Below are positions 18,184 to 28,421 of a stretch of DNA of 42,720 nucleotides, one piece after another. The DNA lies in NCBI GenBank assembly GCA_013306675.1, contig JABLUY010000284.1, positions 1 to 42,720 on the forward strand. The letters run 5' to 3'. The translations under genes were made by a program, and so were the position numbers. The notes beneath the pieces were generated by a model that saw nothing but the letters and a program-made list of their open reading frames with translations, ran no database searches and was not told where the DNA came from. This DNA comes from Thraustochytrium sp. TN22. Lineage: Eukaryota > Sar > Bigyra > Thraustochytrida > Thraustochytriidae. Each line of letters begins with the position of its first letter. Position 1 is the stretch's first letter.

Positions 18184-20475
18184 ATGGAGGGCATGATGCA
18201 CGAGCAGACGGCGGTGGCCACGGCCATCGCCGTGGGCGTGAGCGGCGTGGCGCTCTACGTCGGGTCCAAGCTGCTGGCCGGCAAGACCGCGGGGACGGCG
18301 GAGAAGCCGGCGCCGCTCAAGGACGAGGCGGACGTGGCCGCCGCCTCGCAGACCAAGACTAGCAAGAAGAAGAAGAAGAAGTCCAAGGGCAAGGGCGGCA
18401 GCAGCGGGGGCGCGCAGGCCAACGGGGCGGCCGCCGCGGCGCCGGTGGCGCCGGCGGCGCCCCCGCCCGAGCCGGAGAAGCCCAAGGCCGTGGAGAAGCC
18501 CAAGGCCGTGGAGAAGCCCAAGGCTGTGGAAAAGCCCAAGGCCGCGGAGAAGCCCAAGGCCAAGGCGCCCGAGCCGGCTCCTGCGCCCACGCCTGCGCCG
18601 GCCGCCGACGAGGAGGCCTCCAAGTCCAAGAAGAAGCGCAAGAAGAAGAGCAAGGCCAAGAGCGGCGCCGGCGAGCAGGCTAGCGCCCAGAACGGCAACT
18701 CCGCGGCGGAGAAGCCGACGGCCCCCAAGGCGGCTGAGCCCGCCAAGGAGGAGCCGGCGCCGGCGCAGGCGCAGGCGGAGTCGACGAGCGACGCCGCGGC
18801 GGTGACGGAGGCCGCCGAGGCCGCCGCGCAGGAGGGCGAGGTGTGGCACGTTGTGCCGGTCAAGCAGCACAAGAAGAAGGTGCTGCCCGCGGCCGAGGAG
18901 GTGGTGGCCACCGACGACGGCCAGGCGACGGTGGAGATCGATATTGGTGAGTACGCCCCGAAGCTGATCGGCCCTGGCGGGCAGACGATCCAGAACCTGC
19001 AAACGTCGACCGGGGCCAGGGTGGACCTGGACAAGGCGACCAAGGTGTGCAAGATCTCCGGGTCGGCCGACCAGGTCCGCGCCGCGCAGGACTTCGTCAT
19101 GAACCTTCTGGCCAACCAGAAGAAGGACCTGCTGGACCTGGGCGCCAAGCGCGCGCTGGTCTTCGCCAAGATCCGCGAGATCCAGGATGCCAGTGGCGCT
19201 CGCCTGGACCTGGAGCGCGACTCCAACATCCTCGAGCTGAGCGGCGAGGCGCCCAACGTGCAAAAGGCGCGCGAGATGGTCACGTCGATTCTGGAGGCCA
19301 CGGCCGAGAAGCACATCGACCTGGCTCTGCGCGACGTCCCCTGCATCATCGGCAAGGGCGGGTCCAACATCAAGGCGATCCAGAGCGAGTCGGGTGCCAC
19401 GCTCGACATCGACTCGGACGTGGGCATGGTCAGCATCACGGGCTCGCACGAGCAGGTGATGCGCGCCGCGGAGCTCGTGCACCTCTTTGTGCTGCACCGC
19501 GGTCCGCCGCCCGAGGCCCTCAAGAAGCTGCAGATGCCCAACGCGGACGCGCGCCTCGTGATCGGCCCGCAGGGTTCCAACGTGCAGCGTCTCGAGAAGG
19601 AGACGGGCGCGCGCATCAAGATCGACCTCGAGGACAATGTCCAGGGCACGGTCACGGTGTCCGGCAGCGCTGCCCAGGTCGAGGCTGGTGTCGCGGCTGT
19701 CAACAAGCTCATTGCTGACAACAGCAACGAGGCCACCATCCCCATTGCCAACTCGGGCATCTTCAAGGCCATCCTCGGCGCCGGCGGCTCCACCATCACC
19801 GAGATCCGCCAGCAGTCGCGCGCGCGCGTCGACCTCAACGACTCGGCCGTCACCATCCGCGGCACTTCGGATCAGGTCAATGCGGCCCGCAAGATGGTCG
19901 AGGACGTGATCCAGGCCGAGGTCGGCCCGCCCAAGGTCCCCGAGGGCCAGACCATGTTCGAGACGGAGCTTGGCGGCGCCACTGGCCGCATCATCGGCTC
20001 GGGCGGCTCCAACATCGCCAGCCTTCAGGAGAAGCACGGCGTCACCATCAGCATCAAACGCTCGACCTACTGCTACGTGGTCGGCCCGCCCGCCGGTGTT
20101 GAGGCCGCCAAGGCCGAGATCGAGGAGACGCTGCGGCGCCATGAGGAGGCCGCTGCCAAGGCCAAGGTCCGCGAGGAGGAGGCGCGCCGCGCGGCCGAGG
20201 AGGCCGCTGCCGCCGCTGACGAGGAGAACGGCACCGACGGGCCCGCCGTGCCGGCCACGCTCCCGGCACCCGGCACCGGCAACGGGCCCTCGGCGGCCGC
20301 CATTGCCGCCAAGCCGCCTGCGCCTGGCGCCCCGGCTTCGCAGCCCCCCGCGGCCAACGCGACTCCGGCTCCGCCCTCCAACAGCGCCTGGCAGGCCCCG
20401 GCACCAGACACTTGGGGCAACGACGGCGCCTGGTCCGCCCCGCCGCCCTCGAACGGCGCACCGAACACCTGGTAA
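18184..20475 (+). CDS. Membrane-anchored multi-KH-domain RNA-binding protein
   Basis: A 763-residue protein. A single hydrophobic helix at about 10-32 follows a very short N-terminus and probably anchors the protein with its bulk in the cytosol. A Lys/Ala/Pro-rich linker follows (35-240), including four EKPKA-type repeats and two poly-basic blocks. Six KH repeats occupy about 250-650. GxxG loops are GPGG (KH1), GKGG (KH3), GPQG (KH4), GAGG (KH5) and GSGG (KH6); KH2 (about 313-370) has lost its loop. The tail is a charged coiled coil followed by a Pro/Ala/Trp region. The KH series recalls vigilin/Scp160, which associates with ER-bound ribosomes, but those lack a membrane helix; AKAP1 has an N-terminal anchor with one KH. 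A role in holding mRNA at ER or mitochondria is inferred. Confidence 0.9.
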   Translation: MEGMMHEQTAVATAIAVGVSGVALYVGSKLLAGKTAGTAEKPAPLKDEADVAAASQTKTSKKKKKKSKGKGGSSGGAQANGAAAAAPVAPAAPPPEPEKPKAVEKPKAVEKPKAVEKPKAAEKPKAKAPEPAPAPTPAPAADEEASKSKKKRKKKSKAKSGAGEQASAQNGNSAAEKPTAPKAAEPAKEEPAPAQAQAESTSDAAAVTEAAEAAAQEGEVWHVVPVKQHKKKVLPAAEEVVATDDGQATVEIDIGEYAPKLIGPGGQTIQNLQTSTGARVDLDKATKVCKISGSADQVRAAQDFVMNLLANQKKDLLDLGAKRALVFAKIREIQDASGARLDLERDSNILELSGEAPNVQKAREMVTSILEATAEKHIDLALRDVPCIIGKGGSNIKAIQSESGATLDIDSDVGMVSITGSHEQVMRAAELVHLFVLHRGPPPEALKKLQMPNADARLVIGPQGSNVQRLEKETGARIKIDLEDNVQGTVTVSGSAAQVEAGVAAVNKLIADNSNEATIPIANSGIFKAILGAGGSTITEIRQQSRARVDLNDSAVTIRGTSDQVNAARKMVEDVIQAEVGPPKVPEGQTMFETELGGATGRIIGSGGSNIASLQEKHGVTISIKRSTYCYVVGPPAGVEAAKAEIEETLRRHEEAAAKAKVREEEARRAAEEAAAAADEENGTDGPAVPATLPAPGTGNGPSAAAIAAKPPAPGAPASQPPAANATPAPPSNSAWQAPAPDTWGNDGAWSAPPPSNGAPNTW

Positions 20476-21111
20476 AAAGGAACCACACCCCATGCAATGC
20501 AAAAGCCATGTGATGCAATGCAAAATGCAAAACATGGCACCGCACTACACGGCACCGGCGTGGCTCTGCTCAGCCCGTCGGCGTTGACTCACATTGCATC
20601 GCATCGCAACGTAACGCGTAACCGCACCTCTACTTTTTTCTTCCGAGTCTCCACCTCTTGGCGTGCGCCGAAGCAAAGCTTCGCTGCTCAGACCCGGTTT
20701 GCTTGTACTTGTACATGATGCCTGCCTGCTCTGACCACGGCCACAGACCCACGTCAGCAGAAAGCGCCTTCAAGTCAACCAAAAGCGCGCAACGCGATGT
20801 GGCAAAATGAAAGAGTGAAGCACCAGACGCGGGCAGGCTACAGCAACGTGTCGCTCCTCAAGAGCATCCTGCCCAATCGCTCAGTGAGGGCTCGTGCTCG
20901 GGCTCGAGGCTCGTTGCCACTGCACACTCGCTGTCGTGATCGCAGACGGTGACGACGCGGCAACGGCCTGCTGCGCTGCGCTGCGCTGCGCTGTGCAGTG
21001 CACGTCGCAGGTTTGGGTCACCGCAGAGCTCGACAGCAAGCGCGAACCTGAGCGGCGGCGCGTGACGTGGCGGCGCGTGGCGTGGCGGCGCGTGGCGGCG
21101 CGAGCGCCAAG
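20476..21111. other. Intergenic region between KH and carrier genes
   Basis: This includes the 3' flank of the KH gene, with a short repeated ATGCAATGCAAAA-type sequence at 20490-20530, and the leader of the carrier, with GCTGC repeats at 20967-20995 and GGCGCGTGGC repeats at 21055-21100. No gene is seen. Confidence 0.5.
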
Positions 21112-21975
21112 ATGGAGCTGGCGCAGGACCTGTTGGCCGGGTCCGTCGCCGGCGGCGTGGGCATCGTGGTGGGCCATCCGCTGGACACGCTCAAGGTGCG
21201 GCTGCAGAGCGCGCAGGGGCACCAGAGCGTGGGCAAGGTCGTGGCGAGCACGCTGCGCGGCGAGGGCGTGAGCGGGCTGTTCAAGGGGCTGCTGCCGCCG
21301 GTGCTGGGCCAAGTGGCGTACACGGCGCTGAGCTTTGCAGGGTACAACTACACGCTGCAGGCGCTGAGCGGACACTCGCTGGCGACCGGGAGCGCGGACG
21401 CGACGCTGACGAACGTCTTCGTGGCCGGCACGGCGGGCGGCGCGCTGAGCACGTTGGCGACGACGCCGCTGGAGCTCATCAAGTGCAACCTGCAGGTGGA
21501 CCGCGAGCACTCGAGTTTGGGCGGCATGCGGCGCGTGGCGGGCCAGCGCTGGCGCGCCGGCGGGGTGCCGGCGATGTACCGCGGCTTCGGCATCACGGTG
21601 ATTCGCGACTCGCCGGCCTCGGGAGTCTACTTTGTGGTGTACACGCAGACCAAGGAGTTGGCGCAGCAACGCATGGGACGCACGCCGGCCGAGCTCCTGG
21701 CGGGTGGCACGGCCGGCGTGCTGTGCTGGTTCCCGGTCATCCCAATCGATGTCATCAAGACGCGCATCCAGACGGACTGCCTGCGGCCGCCTGCAGAGCG
21801 AAGGTACCTGGGCGCGGCGCACTGTCTTCGCGTCACGCTACAAGAGGACGGCGTGCGCGGCCTGTACAAGGGCGCCGGTCCGCTACTTGTGCGCGCCTTT
21901 CCCGTGAGCGCCGTGACCTTTTACGTGTACGAGGTGATTATTCGCTGGATGCGCGCGCCTGCCGCAAACAGGTGA
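21112..21975 (+). CDS. Mitochondrial carrier (SLC25), carnitine/acylcarnitine or basic amino-acid type
   Basis: A 287-residue protein of standard SLC25 length with three repeats of about 95 residues, each with two helices. The signature motifs are PLDTLKVRLQ (from Pro23), PLELIKCNLQ (second repeat) and PIDVIKTRIQTD (third). The C-terminus VRAFPVSAVTFYVYE resembles the group containing carnitine/acylcarnitine carrier (SLC25A20) and SLC25A29/45/47/48. It would exchange solutes across the inner mitochondrial membrane; the substrate is not settled by what is visible. ATG 21112 opens directly on the first helix and has A at -3. Gene spacing downstream is tight: the converging gene ends 228 bases after this stop codon. 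Confidence 0.93.
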   Translation: MELAQDLLAGSVAGGVGIVVGHPLDTLKVRLQSAQGHQSVGKVVASTLRGEGVSGLFKGLLPPVLGQVAYTALSFAGYNYTLQALSGHSLATGSADATLTNVFVAGTAGGALSTLATTPLELIKCNLQVDREHSSLGGMRRVAGQRWRAGGVPAMYRGFGITVIRDSPASGVYFVVYTQTKELAQQRMGRTPAELLAGGTAGVLCWFPVIPIDVIKTRIQTDCLRPPAERRYLGAAHCLRVTLQEDGVRGLYKGAGPLLVRAFPVSAVTFYVYEVIIRWMRAPAANR

Positions 21976-22064
21976 GAGCTCGATGCACGTTATTGCACGA
22001 TACGTCTGAAACAGGTAGTTAGTGGTCAGCAAGCTCTTTCTTCGTTTGCCCGGTTTTGAATGTG

Positions 22065-22110
22065 GTGGTGGTAATGGTGGTGGTGGTGGTGGTGGTGGTG
22101 TCCTCGTTCG

Positions 22111-22149
<39 letters not shown>
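22065..22149. repeat. GGT and TTG trinucleotide runs
   Basis: A run of GGT triplets (about 22065-22100) is followed by a run of about twelve TTG triplets (22112-22149), in the short gap between converging genes. Confidence 0.85.
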
Positions 22150-22203
22150 CGGTAGGGCCTGGCTTAGTGCTCCTGGCGACCAGACGCAGGGAGTGCAGTC
22201 CTT

Positions 22204-24630
22204 TCATGACTCGGCCCGCCACGCTGTGAAGCAGTCTTGCGCAAGAAGCACAAAGGTCGGGTGATCCCGCAAGTTGCGGTCTGGCGGCGGCGCGAGGAGG
22301 GCGGCTGGCTTGAGGAGGGCGGCAGTGCGCGTGCGGCCTCGTAGCTGGCCTGCCGCGTAGACGCGCACGAGGCCTTCCTGGTCGCAGGAAACGAGCAGAC
22401 CGCGGCTTGGTACGGCGGTGAGCGCGCTCACGGGCGAGGCGCCGACGCCAGCGAAGGTGGCAACGTCCTCCGTGGGGTCGGCCGAGACAAGCTCCACGGC
22501 GCCGGCATGGGTGCCGACGGCAAGCGAGCGGGCGTCGAGCAGACCGAGGCTGGTGATGGCGTGGTCCGTGCGGTGCAGGAGCATAACTTTGGCGCCGTGC
22601 GGCGTGGTGACGCAGCGACCGGTCATGTCGACCTCGTCCAGCTCGTCGTTGTTGTTGGCTGTGCCCGCGGCCAAGGAGAAGACACCGGCCAGCGAGGCGG
22701 CGGCCTCGAGCGGCGGCACCGCGGCGCTGGCGTTGCGGCCAAGGGCGTTGCTCGCGGCGCCGGCGTGGCTTGTGGCGGTGTCCAAAAAGCTGGCGCGGCT
22801 CTGCGTCTCGGAGGCGGCGTCGTCCCGGCGGCGGAGGCGGCGACCGCGCGCCGTGGCGGCGTCGAACCAGGGTCGGGCTGCCGAAAGGCGCTGGGTGCCG
22901 CCGCCGAAGGAGGTCTGGCGCGTTGCGGAGAAGGAAGCCTCCGGTACGAGCCTGTGGCGCGCTGCGTGGCCCTCGCGCGGCAGCTCCACGAGCGCCACGG
23001 CGCCAGAGGCGAGGCCCACGACAAAGGCGGTCCCGGCGGCGTCGAGGGACAGCAGGCAGGGCGGCGAAGCCTTGGTGTGCTCTGCGTGCACGCCGGATCC
23101 GCTGTCGATCGAGCTTGCGCTGTCGCGCGAGGTGACGCGCGTCTCAGAGAGCGAGCCTAGCAGGCCGCCGACGAGCGCCTCGTTGCCCTGACGGTCCTGC
23201 TTGGCTTCCGGGACGAGACGCAGCAGGACGTCGAGGTGGCAGGTCCACAGGCAGCGCAGGCTCAAGTCGAAGCCGCGGATCGTGTTTTGCGCGCAGCCCA
23301 CGAGCGTGCCGGAGGCGTGCGCGAAGCGCACGGCGGCAAAAGGGTGCCTGGTCATGGGCCGCTCCACGAGCACGTCGGTGGCGTCCACCCAGCGCAGGCC
23401 CTCGTCCTCGAAGGTGATGTGCATGCGCCGCGTCGCGGCGGCCGGGTCGGTCTCGCATAGCTTGCTGAGCTCGCGAAAGATGGCGACCTCCTCTTCGGTG
23501 ATGGTCTCTGGGTCAGCCGTCATGCGCGGCGCCGCGGCGATGCGGCACAGGGTCACGAGCCCGCGGCCGGTGCGCGAGATGGCGAACAGCAGGACGCGCT
23601 CCGGCTCTGGCCGCTGCGGCAGCCGGATGCTGCTGCGCTTGGGCGCGATGCTGCTCTCACTGGCGGCTATCCGGTCGTCGTTGGCCTCCGCGCCCAGCCC
23701 TCCACCCTGCTCCTCCTCGTCATTGGCTGGCCTGGTGGCGGTGCTGCTGCGCTTGTTTTTGGCGCGGCGCGGCGACGGCGATCTCCTGCTTGCGGTGGCC
23801 CTTTTTCTCATAGTGGTGGCGGTGCTGCTCGCTGTTTCGGGCAGATTTGTCGTCTGCTCTTGGTCTTCCAGCTGGTCTTGCTCCCCTTTCTGCTGGTGTT
23901 GCCGCTCTTGGCGGGTCCCATCGTGTTGTCGCTCTTGCTGCTCTTGGAGGTGCTCTTTCTGTCGCTCTTGCTGTTGCTGTTGCATATACTCGGCCTCCAT
24001 CTCGGCGAGGACGTGCTTGATGGAGGCCGGCACGCCACCAGTCTCGGGGTCGATGATGGCGCAGGCAGCAACGAAGACGTGGTCGGCGTCGCCGGCCAGG
24101 CCCTCTCGCGCCAGGTCGGCGAAGTCCACCAGCGTGGGCGGCGCAGTTTTTGGGGGCGATGCAGCAGCTTCATGTCCTTGGTCGCTTTCAAGTTGGGCCG
24201 CCTCGGCGTCAGCAAGCGCAGCCTCCTTCCAGACGCCGAGAAAGCCGTGGCTGCCGATGGTGAGGAGCAAGTCTAACTGCGGTACGCGCAGATAGTCGAG
24301 CGTGTGGCCAAAGGGCATGAAGGCGCGGTAGAGCGGACGCGCTCCATTGGCGAGCACGGTCTTGGACTTGCGAAAGTGCGTGCGTATCTTGGTGAGCTCT
24401 CGCGAGAGCGTGGTGCGGCGCTCCTTGTTGATGCGCGCCCGCTCGCGGCGCTCCAGCTCATCGAAGCGCTCCTTCTTCTCCACCTCCTCGCGCACGCGCT
24501 GCTGCAGCACCAGCGCCTGGTAGTCGCGCTGCCACGCCAGCGTGTCATCGTCCGGCGCCTGCAGGCTTCGCTCCAGCGCTTGCACGCGCTCGCGCAGCTC
24601 TGCGCGCTGCGTCTCGCGCTGCGCGTCCAT
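22204..24630 (-). CDS. Coiled-coil / beta-propeller-like protein, function unknown
   Basis: An 808-residue protein. Residues 1-95 form a charged coiled coil (Arg/Glu/Leu heptads). From about 100 onward, strand-rich blocks resemble propeller blades (LDLLLTIGSHGFLGVWK; AVRFAHASGTLVGCAQNTIRGFDLSLRCLW; GTAFVVGLASGAVALVEL; LAVGTHAGAVELVS; LLVSCDQEGLVRVY). The propeller is broken by a Gln/Glu-rich stretch near 215-270 and a Ser/Arg-rich disordered stretch near 270-330. The overall plan fits coiled-coil WD-repeat scaffolds such as those in cilia or membrane traffic, but I do not recognise a specific family. ATG 24630 (M-D-A-Q-R) is the first in frame with G at +4. Confidence 0.78.
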   Translation of the reverse strand: MDAQRETQRAELRERVQALERSLQAPDDDTLAWQRDYQALVLQQRVREEVEKKERFDELERRERARINKERRTTLSRELTKIRTHFRKSKTVLANGARPLYRAFMPFGHTLDYLRVPQLDLLLTIGSHGFLGVWKEAALADAEAAQLESDQGHEAAASPPKTAPPTLVDFADLAREGLAGDADHVFVAACAIIDPETGGVPASIKHVLAEMEAEYMQQQQQERQKEHLQEQQERQHDGTRQERQHQQKGEQDQLEDQEQTTNLPETASSTATTMRKRATASRRSPSPRRAKNKRSSTATRPANDEEEQGGGLGAEANDDRIAASESSIAPKRSSIRLPQRPEPERVLLFAISRTGRGLVTLCRIAAAPRMTADPETITEEEVAIFRELSKLCETDPAAATRRMHITFEDEGLRWVDATDVLVERPMTRHPFAAVRFAHASGTLVGCAQNTIRGFDLSLRCLWTCHLDVLLRLVPEAKQDRQGNEALVGGLLGSLSETRVTSRDSASSIDSGSGVHAEHTKASPPCLLSLDAAGTAFVVGLASGAVALVELPREGHAARHRLVPEASFSATRQTSFGGGTQRLSAARPWFDAATARGRRLRRRDDAASETQSRASFLDTATSHAGAASNALGRNASAAVPPLEAAASLAGVFSLAAGTANNNDELDEVDMTGRCVTTPHGAKVMLLHRTDHAITSLGLLDARSLAVGTHAGAVELVSADPTEDVATFAGVGASPVSALTAVPSRGLLVSCDQEGLVRVYAAGQLRGRTRTAALLKPAALLAPPPDRNLRDHPTFVLLAQDCFTAWRAES

Positions 24631-26860
24631 CGCTGACTGGGACGACTGGGACGAATTCGTCCCAGCCGGGAGCCGCCGCCGGGCTTGCAGTGCGCACTCA
24701 TCTCATGATGCTTGCTCTCTCTCACTGGGCAGGTTAGCAGGCAGGCGGGCGGGCAGCCAGGCAGGCTAAGGCAAGGCCCGGAGGCCGGCACTGGCAGCTG
24801 CCGGCCCGCAAACAGGGAGCAAGCACGCCGTAGCACTGCGGTGCAACCGCCCGCGCAACGTATGCGGAGGCGCAATTGGCGGAGGCGCGACCCAGACGTG
24901 ACGCGGACGATGGCGCCGTGACAGTGCGTTGCGCGCACTGCTGCAGTCCGCTGTGGCGCGCCAGCTGGCTGAGGCACTGGCATGCCATTGGTAACTTAAG
25001 TTAGTACGGACTCGCGGAGCGCGAGTGATTCGTGCGCATCCGCGAGACACTAAGGACAAGCTGCCATCACCCGGGCTGGCCTGGCTCCAAGTCTTCATCA
25101 GGCTGCCAGCCAGCCAGGCTGGCTGGCCCACTGGCCGCGCGACGAAATGTCCAGACAACGTCCGCGCAGCTTCGCGGCGCAGCTCGAACCTGTCGCTTCC
25201 TCAACAAGCGTGCGCCGCGTCGTACCGCGGTGCCGTGCCAGTGCTCCTCCGCCCACAATAATTACGACACAGCCCACTGGCACTGCCGGCCACCGTGGCC
25301 AGCCTGGGGCAGCTGGAGTGCTGGCTGATCGCTGAGCTCACTGCCAGGCAGCTAGCTAGGCTAGCTAGCTGCCCAGCACTCAACCCTAGAGTTCGCCGCT
25401 CGAGCCCGATGGAAGGCGGCGGTTGGCGCTGGGGCCCGCTGCGCAGCGTTGCGCAGCGCCGCGCACGTCGGCGTTGGGCTCGTATCGCCTGCGCCGCTGT
25501 TCACCACGGCGGCCCCTTCCCGCCGCGCGATCGCAGTTGGTCAATGCCTCGGCTCCCCGCTCCAGCGCCACAGGCGCGCGCTCCTGGTCCTCAGCTCTCC
25601 CTCCATCGAGTCCGTCCTCCGCCTTTCGACGAGACCCTCTTTCGCGGCTTCCTCGGCCGCCGCTGGCCCTGCCGGCGGCCGCCCCGCGCGCCACGCTCTC
25701 CCTCCCCGGCTCCTCGCGCCTGCCGCGCGCGGCGAGGATCTTCATCTGCTGCTGCTTTGCTCCAGTCCACTCCGCCGCGCGTCCCAGTCCCAGTTTGCTT
25801 TTTCAAATTTCAAAAAAACAACCAAAGATCTCCGCGCCCAGCCACGGCGCCTCCACGCTTGCTTGCTTTCCAGCGCGCCGGCCGGCCGCGCGCTTCGACC
25901 CTCCCTCCCTGGCGGCCTGCCTGGCCTGGCCTGGCCCGGCCCGGCCTGGCTGGCCGGCCTCGCCAGGCTGCGCGGGCGCGGCGCTGATCGAGCCCGAGGT
26001 CCGAGTCCGCGCGTGCCGAGGCAGTGGCTGCCCGGCCTCGCGGAGGCTCGCAGAGGGACTCGAAGGTAGACAGAGCGATGAGTCAGCCCGACTGTCTCCG
26101 TCTGTCAGCCTGCCTGCCAGGCCGGCTCGGCGGCCGGCTACTCGAAGCGCGGCTGCGGGCGCTGCGGGCGCTGCGGGCGTGTCTTTCGCCGCGGCAGAAA
26201 GGCCCCCTCCCGATGAGGCTGCGGGCCGCCGCCGCGTCGCGAGGGCGAAAGCGAGCCCCGCAGCGCGCCTCGCCGCGTCCCGCAGCCGCGCCACGCGCCG
26301 GCCCGCCCGGCCCCGTCTGGTCCGCGCGACCCAGCGCGCGCGCCGCGCCGCGCCGCGCCGCGCCGCGCGAGGAGGCGGCCCCGCGAGCCGCGTCGCCTCG
26401 CCCTGCGCGCGCCGCGCTCCGCCGCGCTCCGCGCCGCGCCGCCGCCGCCGCTTGCGCTCCGGGCTCGAGCGACCGCTCGCAGCGCCCAGCCTCGCTGCCG
26501 CTGCCGCTGCCGCCGCCGCTGGCTGCGGCAGGCCCGGATTTTTCCCATCGCGCGTCTGGCCCAGCCGCCCGCCGCCAGCGCAGCCAGCCCAGCCCAGCCC
26601 GCCCGCCCAGCCCAGCCCGTCCAGGCCAGCCAGCCCCGCGCGGCGCGGCGCCGCGGCGCAGGCTGCGCGCAGGCCGGCTGCGCCTCGCCTGGGCGCGGCC
26701 GGCGCGGGGCTGGAGCGCCCGCGGCCTTGGCTCGCTCGGGCCGCTCGCCCGCGCGCTGGGCTAGCTCGCTCGCTCGCTGCTAGTAGTTAGACAGGCGGCG
26801 ACGCCTCGGCGGGCGCCGCGAGCCTGGGCTTGGGCGAGCCTCACGCGTGCGTGGCCTGCC

Positions 26861-26900
<40 letters not shown>

Positions 26901-28421
26901 AGACGCGGCGCTGGCGGCCGGAGACGCGACGGAGCGGCGCCGCGAGGAGGCGGGGCGGGAGTCGCGGCGCTGAGCAGCCGCCCGCGCCCGCGATCCCGAG
27001 CTGGGGCGAGGCGCCTCGTCCGCTGGCGCGCTCGCCTCGCCTCGCCTGCGTGCTCTACTACATGCGCGCGTGCGTGTCTGTCGTATGGAGAGGCGAGCCT
27101 CGGTCTGAGGCGCAGCATTGGCGCTTGTCGTGTCGTCCGCCATCTTTCGTTCGACTTTCCTGCCTGCTGGCTGCAAGTTCTTGAGGAGGTCGCCGGGCTT
27201 CCTTCCCTTTCATTCGCCGCCTCTAGCTCGATAGCTAACTTAGATTTCTTGCTCTGTTGCTGTCTTGCTTTCGTCCTCGCGGAGTTCGGGTAAGAACTTC
27301 GAGTAAGAACTTAGCTGTGTATGTTGCCCTGCGCGAGTTGGCGCGACCTGCGCGCCTCCGACTTGCCATGTGTTGGGTGCAGTGCAAGTCGGAGACGTGA
27401 GTGACGTGGCGGACGGGGCGCGGATGCCAAAACGAAGCGAAAGACGCGGCCGCGATGCGCGGCGCTCTCCCGAATTCGCCGCCCGGCGCAGGCCATTGGC
27501 GGCGCCCAGCCGGCCAGCCAGGTCGCGCAGCACAGCACAGCACAGCACAGCGGGCAGTAGCGCGGCGCGGCGCGGCGCGGCGCGGCGCAGCGCAGCGCGG
27601 CACGGCCGCCGGGCAGGCAGGCAGGCGGGCAGGCGGGCATGGGTGGCTCCGGGCGGAGGAGGCTTTCGGCGCGCGCGGCCGCGACTCGGTCTGCGGTGCG
27701 GGGCTGCGCGACGCGGTGCGGGCGGCTGCGGGCCCACGCGCGCGGCGGCGCCGGGCGCGGCTGCGGGGCTCGGCCGGCCCGCTGCGGGCGGCGGGAGGCG
27801 GCCGCGTCTTTCGCCGCGTGTCCGTCGGGCGGGTCTTTCGGGCCAGGTTTGAGGCGCGCGAGTCCCGCTTGCGCGCGCGGATGCCGCGCTTGCGCAAGTG
27901 GCGCTGGCGCTTGCGCTCGCGCTTGCCCGTCTGTCTGCGATTCTGCGCCAGCGCTGCGGGGGGGCGCGGCGCTGCGGGGCCGGCGCACGGCGCGCGAGCC
28001 TAGCTAGCTAGCCAGGCAGGCAAGTGCGGAATCGCTGCGCAGGCTCAGGCTGCGCTGCGCCGCGGCGCTGCAAACTGCGAATCGAATCGAATCGAGGCGC
28101 GCGAGCAAACCTCGACCGCCCGGCTGCCCGGCTGGCTGAGGCGCGGAGCGCGAGCGCGGGCCGCTGCGCGAGGCGAGGCGAGGCGAGGCGAGGCGAGGCG
28201 GGCGAGGCGGGCGAGGCTCGTGGCTCGGCGGGCGTGCGCGCGGCGGGCGTGTGAAGAGAAGGAAAGGAAAGAGAGGAGAGGAAAGAAGGCAAGCTTGCTT
28301 GAAGCAAGGCTCGCTCGCACGAGCCTCGGCGGCGGCTTCGCGCGCGCCGGCGAGAACGCGGCGCAACAACAAAATTCGGAGCCGGAGGGCGAGGTCCGCC
28401 CGGCCCGCCAGCCCAGCCAGC
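24631..28421. other. 3.8-kb gene-free region, upstream of the MYB gene
   Basis: No supported gene, tRNA or rRNA was found. Several long open frames exist on both strands, but their translations are Pro/Ala/Arg/Ser only and most lack a good start. Contents seen: AGGC-type runs (24737-24766, 27611-27638), AGCTAGCT clusters (25351-25370, 28001-28012), an AT-rich island (25796-25830), a TGCG microsatellite (26861-26899), GTAAGAACTT twice (27288-27312), GCGGC-type run (27555-27600) and GAGGC run (28168-28215). The right half is likely promoter and long leader of the MYB gene; a noncoding transcript is possible. Confidence 0.45.
26861..26899. repeat. TGCG tetranucleotide microsatellite
   Basis: About nine to ten uninterrupted copies of the tetranucleotide TGCG/GCGT. 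Confidence 0.9.

Noticed and set aside
17439-18362. ATG open frame upstream of and overlapping the KH gene
   Set aside because: The translation is Arg/Pro/Ala-rich without any fold, and it overlaps the well-supported KH gene in another frame.
18946-18953. GTGAGT donor-like site inside the KH gene
   Set aside because: It falls inside the first KH domain, whose sequence reads through without break, and no matching acceptor keeps the domain intact.
25423-26790. 455-codon open frame in the gene-free region
   Set aside because: The translation is only Ala/Pro/Arg/Ser with no hydrophobic core, starts at a non-ATG codon, and reflects absence of stops in GC-rich repeats.
24631-28421. tRNA or rRNA genes in the gene-free stretch
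   Set aside because: No T-loop-like GGTTCGAATCC sequence paired with a D-arm pattern, and no conserved rRNA segment, was found on reading either strand.
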